Shown piece after piece: positions 1-7,902 of a stretch of DNA of 64,000 nucleotides (within the stretch, counting starts at the first letter, position 1; each line of letters opens with the position of its first letter). Where the stretch lies: NCBI RefSeq assembly GCF_003479405.1, contig NZ_QUHB01000011.1:7031-71030 (forward strand). The letters run 5' to 3'. A model generated the notes under the pieces. It was not told where the DNA came from. It did no database searches and saw only the letters and a program-made list of their open reading frames with translations. The stretch comes from Eubacterium sp. AF16-48 (GTDB lineage: Bacteria; Bacillota; Clostridia; Lachnospirales; Lachnospiraceae). The translations under genes were made by a program, and so were the position numbers.

Positions 1-2
1 AT

Positions 3-287
3 GTAACTCGTATTTATATTGTTGATGGAAATACAGGAAATATTACAGACGTTGAAGAGAATTATTTTGGTGAAATGTATGAAGCAATAGATAGTTTGAA
101 ATTAAGTAATAAAATGAAAGTTGACAGTACGGGCTGGAATAAAAAAATAGTTATATGTGGTGATAATAATGCAGAGGAGTTAGTCATTAACACACCTACA
201 AAAATAATCTTGTCTGGATATTTTTATGATATAGATTCAGAGCAAGGAGAAAAAATAATGAACATCGTTAATAAATTTTCAAAATAA
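3..287 (+). CDS. C-terminal part of an unknown protein (cut by left edge)
   Basis: The reading frame is open from base 3 to the stop at 285-287 with no stop upstream, so the gene begins outside the window; the internal ATG at 75 has no convincing ribosome site. About 94 residues are visible. They are mixed charged and beta-prone, with no membrane segment and no motif I recognise. It is the last gene of its transcript: a strong hairpin follows at 458-491. Function unknown. Confidence 0.6.
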   Translation, partial: VTRIYIVDGNTGNITDVEENYFGEMYEAIDSLKLSNKMKVDSTGWNKKIVICGDNNAEELVINTPTKIILSGYFYDIDSEQGEKIMNIVNKFSK

Positions 288-541
288 AATATTTTAAATG
301 GTGAGTAGAGTAAAATGTTACATCTTCAAAATATAAATAAAGTATATGGCATTGCCTGTAATTCCTAGTAAACATGAACAAATCTTATTGTGTACTCTTT
401 CTCAGAGGTAGATCCTATGTGGATAGCAGTCCCTTTGGACGGAAGTCTTGCAGACGGCAGGTGTACAAAATTGAAATTTGTACACCTGTTTTACTTACGA
501 GATACGTTTTCGGTAACATAGAATAAAATAAAACTCAAGTA
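288..541. other. Intergenic region with possible structured RNA and a terminator
   Basis: No gene is visible between the left-edge gene and the promoter at 542. Bases 400-457 contain short complementary pieces (AGTCC with GGAC, GTCTTGCAGAC), which suggests local structure. They run directly into the terminator at 458-491. I could not match this to a known RNA class. Confidence 0.3.
458..491 (+). terminator. Intrinsic terminator
   Basis: The arms CAGGTGTACAAA (458-469) and TTTGTACACCTG (477-488) form a perfect 12-bp stem with a 7-base loop, followed by TTTTAC. It ends the transcript of the left-edge gene or of a short RNA just upstream. Confidence 0.7.
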
Positions 542-569
542 TTGTATTATTGAATTAATTATTTATAAT
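542..569 (+). promoter_or_regulatory. Probable sigma-A promoter for the lipoprotein gene
   Basis: TTGTAT at 542-547, a 16-bp spacer and a perfect TATAAT at 564-569. Predicted start is near 576, about 70 bases before the lipoprotein ATG. Confidence 0.5.
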
Positions 570-646
570 ATGCATTATTGTACCAATACATAAATAAGCA
601 ACTGCAAATTGTTGGAATAGTTTTGCTCAAATGGAGGAAAGAGAAA

Positions 647-1378
647 ATGAAGAAAATATTTCAAGTATCTTATCTAAGCATTTTAACTTGTCTTATGATG
701 TTTATCTTATCTTCTTGTGGTTTTGATAAAAATAACGCAACCATATCAGATATTTCCTATGATAATAATAAAGATGAATACGAAGTATATGTTAAAGAAA
801 ACGGTAAGTATGTGCCATTTCTTGTATTGCAGAGCGATTATCAAGATGGTAAAACTTTGTTGCTACGAAAGGAATGTTTGCCGGAAGTACGTAGATTTAA
901 TGATTACAGTTCGTATTATGAGGACAGTGAAATTGATCAGTTCTTAGGCAATGAATACATAACGTATTTAGATGAAATGAGTGATAAGGTAGAATCAGTT
1001 GACATTATAATAGCTGCTAAGGAAGCACTAGTTAAATGTGAAAATATTTGTAATCAAATTAACAGAAAAGTATTTTTACTTTCACTTGAAGAACTATGTT
1101 TAAGTGGAGAGTATGATGTCATAGAGGGTGAAGAAATAAAATATTTTGAGAACTATCATAATAGATTATGTTTGTTAGATGGAAAACCAATCACGTGGAT
1201 GCTAAGAACACCGGATAATTATGCAGTATCTTTAAATTACGTTTATACGGGAGAAAATAGGTTAACAGCACAAAATGCATTTGACAGTGCAGGAGTAAGA
1301 CCGGCGTTCTGCATAGATTCATCAACAAAAATAGTGTATGAAAAATATAGTGGAGGAAAGAGATTTGTTGTTAAGTAA
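647..1378 (+). CDS. Lipoprotein with DUF6273-like C-terminus
   Basis: The start is the ATG at 647 after GGAGGA. An in-frame ATG at 578 would put a charged tail before the signal sequence. The 243-residue product begins with a lipoprotein signal (MKKIFQV, hydrophobic stretch, lipobox LSSC near residue 23), so it should be anchored on the outer face of the membrane. The end carries MLRTPDN and then AGVRPAFCID, which resembles the WLRSPG...GVRPAL pattern of DUF6273 domains; the function of that domain is unknown. The coding end overlaps the next gene, suggesting translational coupling. Surface location is well supported; the domain call is from memory. Confidence 0.7.
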   Translation: MKKIFQVSYLSILTCLMMFILSSCGFDKNNATISDISYDNNKDEYEVYVKENGKYVPFLVLQSDYQDGKTLLLRKECLPEVRRFNDYSSYYEDSEIDQFLGNEYITYLDEMSDKVESVDIIIAAKEALVKCENICNQINRKVFLLSLEELCLSGEYDVIEGEEIKYFENYHNRLCLLDGKPITWMLRTPDNYAVSLNYVYTGENRLTAQNAFDSAGVRPAFCIDSSTKIVYEKYSGGKRFVVK

Positions 1379-2117
1379 AAAGAAAAAGTTTCTGTCAATT
1401 ATGGGGTGTATTATTTCGCTAATGCTTATAGTGGGAATGTGTGTTTTCACATTTTCTTATAATGATAAAATATCAGAATTAATGATATCAGGAAATGAAG
1501 GGGGTACTATGGAGAAAGAGGTTGAAGTACATACCAGGAATGTACCATCAGTGTTGAAAACGGCAGCAACTACTATTAAAGAAATGGATCAATGTAAATG
1601 TTATCCATCAGAAATTATAATTTTATGCGACGGAAATAAAGTTTTGGATAATAGTTCGTTAGTGTCAATAAATGCATATTGTGAAAATAGTAAGCATTGG
1701 ATATCAGTATCAGGGGAAAATGAAAATTCTGTTACTTTGTGTGGGTATTCTAAAAAATCAGATAAAAAGATAGTTCTGAATTTTAATGATAAACCTACCA
1801 TAAATGATGGGGTTCAGGTGGTTTCTAAACTTACATTAATGGAATGGTCAGAGGTACTGAACGGCCTGGATTTCAAAGTGGTTTATCCTGAGGGCAAAAG
1901 CAGTGATGGTTATACAATTACTAAGGGAGATACATTTTGGGACGATGCAGAAAACAAAGAGGTATACGCTATGGCAGAAGATGCATTTGCATATGATATA
2001 AAGACAAAGAAAACTGTTGGAATTACTAAAAGAGAGGTGGAAAAATTAGAAATCAGGGAATGCATAAGTATCATAAACGATGAAAACAAAGCCGTGTCGG
2101 TAGTTGTAAAATATTAA
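1365..2117 (+). CDS. Single-pass membrane protein of unknown function
   Basis: The frame is open from an ATG at 1338, but the only good ribosome site (GGAGG, 1352-1356) lies inside that extension and is correctly spaced for TTG at 1365, giving about 250 residues. The stop of the upstream lipoprotein gene (1378) lies inside this gene, so the two are probably coupled. The N-terminus has a KKKK cluster followed by one hydrophobic helix (about residues 11-30), then a hydrophilic extracellular part of about 215 residues with no recognised domain. With the lipoprotein it forms a two-gene surface unit. Function unknown. Confidence 0.6.
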   Translation: MLLSKKKKFLSIMGCIISLMLIVGMCVFTFSYNDKISELMISGNEGGTMEKEVEVHTRNVPSVLKTAATTIKEMDQCKCYPSEIIILCDGNKVLDNSSLVSINAYCENSKHWISVSGENENSVTLCGYSKKSDKKIVLNFNDKPTINDGVQVVSKLTLMEWSEVLNGLDFKVVYPEGKSSDGYTITKGDTFWDDAENKEVYAMAEDAFAYDIKTKKTVGITKREVEKLEIRECISIINDENKAVSVVVKY

Positions 2118-2252
2118 ACAGATTTATAAGTAAATCGTTATAAGTAAATCCAATCAACCCCTACTTGCACTAACACCTGGTATCTGCTAAAATTTGTATT
2201 AGCAAAAACAACTTACATATAAAATTTTAGAAATACTTAACGGAGGGAAGAA

Positions 2253-2585
2253 ATGAAAGAAGTATATTCAACAAATAATGAAGTGGAATTACAGATGCTC
2301 GTAGGCTTGTTAGAGAGTTGCAACATTCAGACAAATGTTCGTGCAGGAGGAGCCGGGGATTACTTCAGGGTAAAAGGCTCAGATGTAATGATATACAAGA
2401 GCGTTCTGGTTCGTGATGAGGACTGGGAAAAAGCAGTAAAAATAGCAAAAGATAATGGATTTGAAAAAAAGAAACAAACGGTAAAAAGAGGAAAAGGAGA
2501 AGTCTGGTTAGGTCGGATTTTGCTGGTTATATTCGTTGCAATTTTTCTGGTAAATGTTTACATGGCCGTGGCAGATTATTTATAA
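2253..2585 (+). CDS. DUF2007-domain protein with C-terminal membrane helix
   Basis: Starts after GGAGGG. The 110-residue product begins with a DUF2007-type fold (residues 1-70: EVYSTNNEVELQMLVGLLES, then a strand-rich part ending VLVRDEDWEKAVKIAKDNG). That domain is often labelled a putative signal-transducing, GlnB-like fold and is common as a small stand-alone protein in clostridia. A KKKQTVKRGK stretch and one membrane helix (about 87-106) follow, so the domain should face the cytoplasm on a membrane tether. It is a single-gene unit closed by the terminator at 2614-2646. Ligand unknown. Confidence 0.7.
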   Translation: MKEVYSTNNEVELQMLVGLLESCNIQTNVRAGGAGDYFRVKGSDVMIYKSVLVRDEDWEKAVKIAKDNGFEKKKQTVKRGKGEVWLGRILLVIFVAIFLVNVYMAVADYL

Positions 2586-2613
2586 AATTATAAAAAACGT
2601 ATATGATTATTTG

Positions 2614-2646
2614 AGGCACAGGTCAGCTTGTGCCTTTTATTTTTGC
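2614..2646 (+). terminator. Intrinsic terminator after the DUF2007 gene
   Basis: AGGCACA (2614-2620) pairs with TGTGCCT (2629-2635), followed by a T-rich run. Confidence 0.75.
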
Positions 2647-2745
2647 ATTAAAAAGAAGTTCTTCTAAATCATAATCCACCTTGTATAAAAACGTTACATT
2701 TGTTAGAATTGGTATAAGTAAAAGAATTTAATAATAAGGAGATTT

Positions 2746-4641
2746 ATGGAAAAACAGAAGACATACGGGTTTTTAAATAATTTTATATATGCCCTGAATA
2801 TTGAGAGAAAAAGCAATTTAAGATTGCTGGCAATCACATTAATTAAGCCTATAGGAGACATAGTGGGAACTTTGTTAAATTCATATGCTCCTAAATATGT
2901 GTTGTCATTTATTGAGAATGATTTGCCCCTTAAAACAATAATTATTTATACAATAGTTATTTGCCTGATAATGTTGATTTTTGATATTATCAGCACTTCC
3001 TGTTACAACAGCTTTGAGTTTGAATACCGGAAGACAGAGGGCTATGTTGAAAAGAAGAGAATGGACAAGCTATTTCACACTGATTTTAAAAATATGGAAT
3101 CCCCGGATTTTCTTGATTATGTCCAAAGAGCGAAAACAGCAGTTACCAGAGGAAGTGGATTTCATGGAGTGTTATATGAAAGCAGAAATTTTATAGCTCA
3201 GGGGACATTGATGATTTTGTCAGCCGTGTTAATCGGTATTCAAAATTTACTGATGATGGTATGTTTTATTATAATATCATTTGGAACGGCAAAAATATTA
3301 ACCTATTTCACGAAGCTTGATAAGGAAAAATTTTCTGATGCCATGGCGCCTACATGGCGTAAAATGACTTACTTAGAGTCAACCACTAAGAATTTTGATT
3401 TTGCGAAGGATATCAGACTTTTTAACATGTCAAATATTTTCCAAAGAAAATTAGATGACGTAAATAACGTTTACAATGTTAAAAACAAGGAACATCATAA
3501 CAGATGGATTGTGTGTAATGTTGATATGGAACTGATATTACTTATTCAGAAGGTTCTTATGTATACATGGCTTGTTTATAATGTTGTTACAGGTGCGTAC
3601 CAAATATCGGATTTTGTCCTTTATGTGGGATTGGTAACAACTTTTCATAATTCAGTGGGATATGTTAACTGGATTTATTCAAGTATAAGAGGCAATTGTC
3701 TTATGATTAATGATTACAGAAATTTTGTAGACTGGAAAGAGGATAAAGAAACATCGGATGAAAAGGACGGTCATATTACAGATATAAATCTTAATAAGTT
3801 TGAATTTAGATTTGAAAATGTAAGTTTTAAATATCCGGGACACGATAATTATGTGTTAAAGAATGTTAATCTAACCATTAAGGATGGAGCAAAACTGGCG
3901 GTAGTTGGTGTCAACGGTGCCGGGAAAACTACTTTCATAAAACTTATGATGAAGTTATATGAACCAAGTGAAGGCAGAATCCTTTTAAATGGCATTGATA
4001 TAAAAGAATATAACAGAGAGGAATATTTTAAACTGTTTTCACCTGTATTTCAAAATGTGGAAAGCTTTGCAATGCCGATTTATCAGAATATTTCCTTTGC
4101 CGAGGAAGACAAAACAGATATGAATAAGATACATAAGGTATTAGAGCAAAGTGGATTAAGTGAAAAAATCAACTCTTATGAAAAAGGTGTACATACCAAT
4201 TTATTAAAAATATTTGATAAAGAGGGAATTGATTTATCAGGTGGTGAAAAACAGCGACTTGCTATGGCAAGGGCTTTGTACAAAGATGGAAAAGTTGTTA
4301 TTTTGGACGAACCTACAGCAGCACTTGATGCGTTAGCAGAAGACAGAATGTATCGTGAATTTGAAAACATGATAAAGGGTAAGACGGCAGTTTTCATATC
4401 TCATAGATTAGGAAGTACAAGATTTTGTGACAAGATTGCAATGTTTGAAGACGGAGTGATTGTGGAAGAGGGAACTCATGAGGAATTAATGGCAAAGAAT
4501 GGAAAATATGCATATATGTTTGGCATTCAGTCCCAGTATTATGAGGAAAAACAAAAAAATAGCGATAATGCGGAAAGTACCAAAACAAATAATAATGGGG
4601 ATGCAAAAGCATTGAAAGTTGAAATGGAAGGAGGACAGTAG
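2746..4641 (+). CDS. ABC exporter half-transporter (permease-ATPase), first of a pair
   Basis: Starts at ATG after AAGGAG. The 631-residue protein has an N-terminal exporter-type membrane domain (about 1-330, hydrophobic helices) and a C-terminal ATPase with Walker A VGVNGAGKTT (about 387-396), signature LSGGEKQ (about 497) and Walker B VVILDEP (about 517), then SHR for the H-loop. A charged, low-complexity tail of about 40 residues ends the protein. The next gene starts 2 bases after the stop and encodes a second half-transporter, so they probably form a heterodimer. The pair resembles multidrug and peptide exporters of clostridia. No substrate gene lies beside it. Confidence 0.85.
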   Translation: MEKQKTYGFLNNFIYALNIERKSNLRLLAITLIKPIGDIVGTLLNSYAPKYVLSFIENDLPLKTIIIYTIVICLIMLIFDIISTSCYNSFEFEYRKTEGYVEKKRMDKLFHTDFKNMESPDFLDYVQRAKTAVTRGSGFHGVLYESRNFIAQGTLMILSAVLIGIQNLLMMVCFIIISFGTAKILTYFTKLDKEKFSDAMAPTWRKMTYLESTTKNFDFAKDIRLFNMSNIFQRKLDDVNNVYNVKNKEHHNRWIVCNVDMELILLIQKVLMYTWLVYNVVTGAYQISDFVLYVGLVTTFHNSVGYVNWIYSSIRGNCLMINDYRNFVDWKEDKETSDEKDGHITDINLNKFEFRFENVSFKYPGHDNYVLKNVNLTIKDGAKLAVVGVNGAGKTTFIKLMMKLYEPSEGRILLNGIDIKEYNREEYFKLFSPVFQNVESFAMPIYQNISFAEEDKTDMNKIHKVLEQSGLSEKINSYEKGVHTNLLKIFDKEGIDLSGGEKQRLAMARALYKDGKVVILDEPTAALDALAEDRMYREFENMIKGKTAVFISHRLGSTRFCDKIAMFEDGVIVEEGTHEELMAKNGKYAYMFGIQSQYYEEKQKNSDNAESTKTNNNGDAKALKVEMEGGQ

Positions 4642-4642
4642 T

Positions 4643-6478
4643 ATGAAAAATAGTAAAGAAAGTATCCGATGCTTTAAGTTTTTTGGAAAATTCGCATGGG
4701 AAAATGATAAAATGTATTATATGTTTCTTATAGTAAACATTATTATTAATTCCGTGTCTCCTTTTATTACAATTTTAGGAACCCAGTACCTTATTGATGA
4801 AATTGCAGATGCATCTAAAAGAAACATGGGGTGGATTGTGTTCTGGGTAGCCTTTATTTGTGGCGGAAACTTTATTTGTGCAAATGTGAAGAAGTGGACA
4901 GGAGAAAACATCTCTAAGATTTGCGAAAAGTTTGACAGAATACTTAAAACCAATTTGTGTATGAGTTGCGTTAACATGAAGTTTCAAAATACAGAGGACA
5001 CAGATGTTTTAGATATTATTAAAAATGCGGAGAGAGCATTAAACGAAACAGGGCAGGTTAACGGTCTTATTACAGCACTGGCAAACATAATTACTAATTT
5101 CTTTGTAGCATTGGGAGTTGTAGTTCTTGTTTGTACAAGGATTCCGTGGCTGATGATTCCGGTAATTATTTCCTTTGCAGTAAACTCCTATACTACATCG
5201 AAAGTAAACAAGGGCAGACGTAAATTCTTCAAAGAAATGAGCACGGTGGAAAGAGGCAGTACATATTTTAATACTGAATTGCAGGAAAGCAGATATGCCA
5301 AGGACATTCGTCTTTATGATGCATCAGAAATATTTGAAAATAAGTATGATGGGTATGTGGATAGAATATACAGGATAAGTAGAAAATATCACATGAAATT
5401 TTTAAAATATTGGGATGTAAACATTATATTTTGTGCTATAAGTGATATGGCAATTTATATATTGCTGGTGGTAAATGTTTTTAAAAAATATATTTCTATC
5501 GGTGAGTTTTCAAGTTTGTTTGAGGCAACGGGTGAGTTTGGATATGCAATTAGAAAAATAATTAATTCATATTTGGAGATGAATTACACATCTTCAGTTC
5601 TAAAGTTCTATATTGATTTTGTTGAAAGTGTAGCTGTTGAAGACAATGAATTTGATAAAACAACAGTAGAAAACGGATTGTCAGACAATATAACATTGGA
5701 AGAAACAGAAGATATTTTGGCAAAAATTAATAAGTGTGAAATTGAATTTAAGAATGTAAGCTTTAAATATCCAAACACGGAAAAGTACATTCTTAAAAAT
5801 GTATCTGCAAAAATCAAGGCAGGGGAACATATTGCCATTGTAGGACAAAACGGTGCCGGAAAGACAACCTTCATAAAATTACTATGTCATCTATACGATA
5901 ATTACGAAGGAAAAATATTAATAAACGGCAGGGAAGCCGGAGAGTACAGTTTCATAGAATATGTAAGGCTGTTATCTGTGGTATTTCAGGATTTCAGACT
6001 TTTTGCTTTTACGATTAAGGAAAACGTAACAGTTTTTGAGGATAAAAATGTCGATTTAGAAGAAATATACAAAATTGCCGGAATTGAAGAATGGATTGGC
6101 AGCCTTGAAGATAAAGATGAAACCCATATTTACAAGATGTTTGTGGAAAATGGTGTTGAACCATCAGGAGGGCAGGGTCAGAAACTTGCCATCGCAAGGG
6201 CATTATATAAGAATGCACCAATAGTCGTACTGGACGAACCTACGGCAGCTCTTGATCCTATTTCTGAATATGAGGTTTACAAAAACTTTGACAGACTAGT
6301 TCATGGGAAAACGGCAATATACATTTCTCACAGGCTATCATCTTGCAGATTCTGCGACAGAATAATAGTTCTTGAGAATGGCTTGGTAGTTGAAGAGGGA
6401 ACTCATGAGGAATTAATGAAAAACACCAGAGGCCTGTATTTCAATATGTATAATACTCAGGCAAAACATTATAATTAA
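4643..6478 (+). CDS. ABC exporter half-transporter, second of a pair
   Basis: The start is the ATG at 4643 preceded by AGGAGG (4629-4634); an in-frame ATG at 4619 lies before that ribosome site. The 611-residue protein has a membrane domain (about 1-340) and an ATPase with Walker A VGQNGAGKTT (near 402), Walker B VVLDEPTAALD and SHR. The signature reads PSGGQGQ rather than LSGGQ, a mild degeneration, whereas the partner keeps LSGGEKQ. One canonical and one altered site is common in heterodimeric exporters. Substrate unknown. Transcription ends at 6485-6528. Confidence 0.85.
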   Translation: MKNSKESIRCFKFFGKFAWENDKMYYMFLIVNIIINSVSPFITILGTQYLIDEIADASKRNMGWIVFWVAFICGGNFICANVKKWTGENISKICEKFDRILKTNLCMSCVNMKFQNTEDTDVLDIIKNAERALNETGQVNGLITALANIITNFFVALGVVVLVCTRIPWLMIPVIISFAVNSYTTSKVNKGRRKFFKEMSTVERGSTYFNTELQESRYAKDIRLYDASEIFENKYDGYVDRIYRISRKYHMKFLKYWDVNIIFCAISDMAIYILLVVNVFKKYISIGEFSSLFEATGEFGYAIRKIINSYLEMNYTSSVLKFYIDFVESVAVEDNEFDKTTVENGLSDNITLEETEDILAKINKCEIEFKNVSFKYPNTEKYILKNVSAKIKAGEHIAIVGQNGAGKTTFIKLLCHLYDNYEGKILINGREAGEYSFIEYVRLLSVVFQDFRLFAFTIKENVTVFEDKNVDLEEIYKIAGIEEWIGSLEDKDETHIYKMFVENGVEPSGGQGQKLAIARALYKNAPIVVLDEPTAALDPISEYEVYKNFDRLVHGKTAIYISHRLSSCRFCDRIIVLENGLVVEEGTHEELMKNTRGLYFNMYNTQAKHYN

Positions 6479-6484
6479 AATGAA

Positions 6485-6528
6485 AGGGCTGATACTTTGA
6501 TGATTAATCATTAGAGTATGGCTCTTTT
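6485..6528 (+). terminator. Intrinsic terminator of the ABC exporter pair
   Basis: A long interrupted stem (AGGGC/GCTCT, ATACT/AGTAT, ATGAT/ATCAT) ends in CTTTTAT. Its 3' end directly abuts the Rpn remnant. Confidence 0.6.
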
Positions 6529-7088
6529 ATGTATTTTACAATGGGGAAGAAGAAAGACCGGAAAGGGAAGTACTTAAATTATCTGATGCATTTCAGGTTC
6601 CTGTAAAAGAGGGAAAGTTTGAGTGGACTGCTGTAGTATTAAATATTAATCACGGGCATAATCAAAAATTACTTGAACAGTGTTCAATTTTAGGCGAATA
6701 TGGTATACTGATTGGGAAAATAAGAGAGTTTCGGCAGGACGCTCAGGAGCTAAAAGAGGCAATTGTAGAAGCAATTGAGTATTGTATAAGTAATGACATT
6801 TTAAAGGAGTTCCTGCTGGAGCATAAATCGGAGGTGACGGATATGCTCAAAATGGAATATGATGAGGCAAAAACCATGGCACACATACGGGAGGACTCCT
6901 ACGAAGAAGGCGAACAGGCAGGGGTGGAAAAAGGAACAGAAATAAAACTTATTGAGATGGTTTGCAGGAAGCTAAGTAAAAACAAATCGGTTGAACAGAT
7001 AGCAGATGAACTGGAAGAAAATATTGATAATATAAGAAGTATATGTGAGGTAGCACAAAAATTCGCACCGGAATATGATAAAGAATAG
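6528..7088 (+). pseudogene. Rpn-family nuclease/transposase-like gene, N-terminus missing
   Basis: The frame is open from 6504 but has no start or ribosome site. It enters the family sequence abruptly with LYVFYNGEEERPE, followed by VLKLSDAFQ, NINHGHN, EYCISNDILKEFLLEHKSEV and a Glu-rich, Gly-Glu-repeat tail. These are hallmarks of the C-terminal half of Rpn (PD-(D/E)XK recombination-promoting nuclease / putative transposase) proteins of Lachnospiraceae, usually about 300 residues. Only about 186 codons remain, and the nuclease core is gone. The break lies exactly at the end of the ABC terminator. An ATG at 6834 could express an 84-residue tail, but probably does not. Confidence 0.7.
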
Positions 7089-7152
7089 ATTTATGAAAGT
7101 ATAAAAAAGTAAGGTATCTAAAGTTGCAGTTTCATTGGTAGAGGAGAAAAAA

Positions 7153-7227
7153 GTGAAAAATAAAATGGTGATAAATATCATAAATGAAGGAGACTCAACA
7201 TATAGTGTGGAGTATGTGGAAAATTAA
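7153..7227 (+). other. Very short ORF, doubtful
   Basis: A GTG at 7153 sits after GAGGAG and opens 24 codons (VKNKMVINIINEGDS...). The ribosome site is good, but the peptide matches nothing I know, and it lies between the Rpn remnant and a convergent gene. It may be a decayed gene start. Confidence 0.2.
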
Positions 7228-7245
7228 AAAATGATTTTTTACGCA

Positions 7246-7285
7246 AAAAGGCTGACTCGGAAATTTTCCGAATCAGTCTTTTTGT
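7246..7285 (-). terminator. Bidirectional terminator for the metallophosphoesterase operon
   Basis: GACTCGGAAA pairs with TTTCCGAATC between A-rich and T-rich flanks on both strands. It overlaps the stop codon of the minus-strand phosphoesterase at 7273 and can also stop plus-strand read-through. Confidence 0.7.
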
Positions 7286-7875
7286 TCCACTTCTATAATA
7301 CATCTTTCGCAACCGTTGACTATAATAGTGCCCTGATACTCATCATAGCGTTTAAATTTGCTGGTATATGATTTATGTACATGACCGTGTAAAAAGTATT
7401 TAGGGTGATACCTATCCATTATTTCCCGAAATACTTCAAATCCCTTATGAGGAAGGTCTTCACCATCATTAATTTTAAGAGCAGGGGAATGAGTGACTAA
7501 AATATCAATTCCCTTATGCCGGAAAATCCTGGGTATAAGCTTTTTAAAACGTCTTCGCATTTGTTTTTCCGTATATTGATACGGACCTGTGTGATATTTC
7601 ATGGAACCTCCAAGTCCCATAATTCTCAATCCATCGTGTACATATATGCGGTCATCAATACAAATACATCCATCAGGAGGGGTATCCTTGTAGCATCCAT
7701 CGTGATTCCCGTGTACATACAAAACAGGAACATGAGAAAGGGTTACAAGAAAAGATAAATATTGAGGTGCCAAATCACCACAGGATATAATCAAATCAAT
7801 GCCCTTAAGTTTGTCCTCAGAGTAGAAATCCCAATAATAAGGGGATTCTACATCTGCAATTACTAATATTTTCAT
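7273..7875 (-). CDS. Calcineurin-like metallophosphoesterase
   Basis: 200 residues, last gene of a three-gene minus-strand operon (27 bases after the ParB-like/BMP gene). The metal-site blocks are IADVES (about 6-11), ISCGDL (about 30-35), VHGNHDG (about 54-60), VTHSP (near 125) and FLHGHVH (near 160), in the order of calcineurin-like phosphoesterases such as YfcE. The first block reads D-V-E where DxH is usual, so one metal ligand differs. No signal peptide, so it is cytoplasmic. The substrate could be a phosphodiester such as a nucleotide; the neighbouring BMP-type nucleoside-binding fold is compatible with that, by inference only. Confidence 0.8.
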   Translation of the reverse strand: MKILVIADVESPYYWDFYSEDKLKGIDLIISCGDLAPQYLSFLVTLSHVPVLYVHGNHDGCYKDTPPDGCICIDDRIYVHDGLRIMGLGGSMKYHTGPYQYTEKQMRRRFKKLIPRIFRHKGIDILVTHSPALKINDGEDLPHKGFEVFREIMDRYHPKYFLHGHVHKSYTSKFKRYDEYQGTIIVNGCERCIIEVEQKD

Positions 7876-7902
7876 TTTAAAGTCCTTTATCTTATTAATC
7901 CG

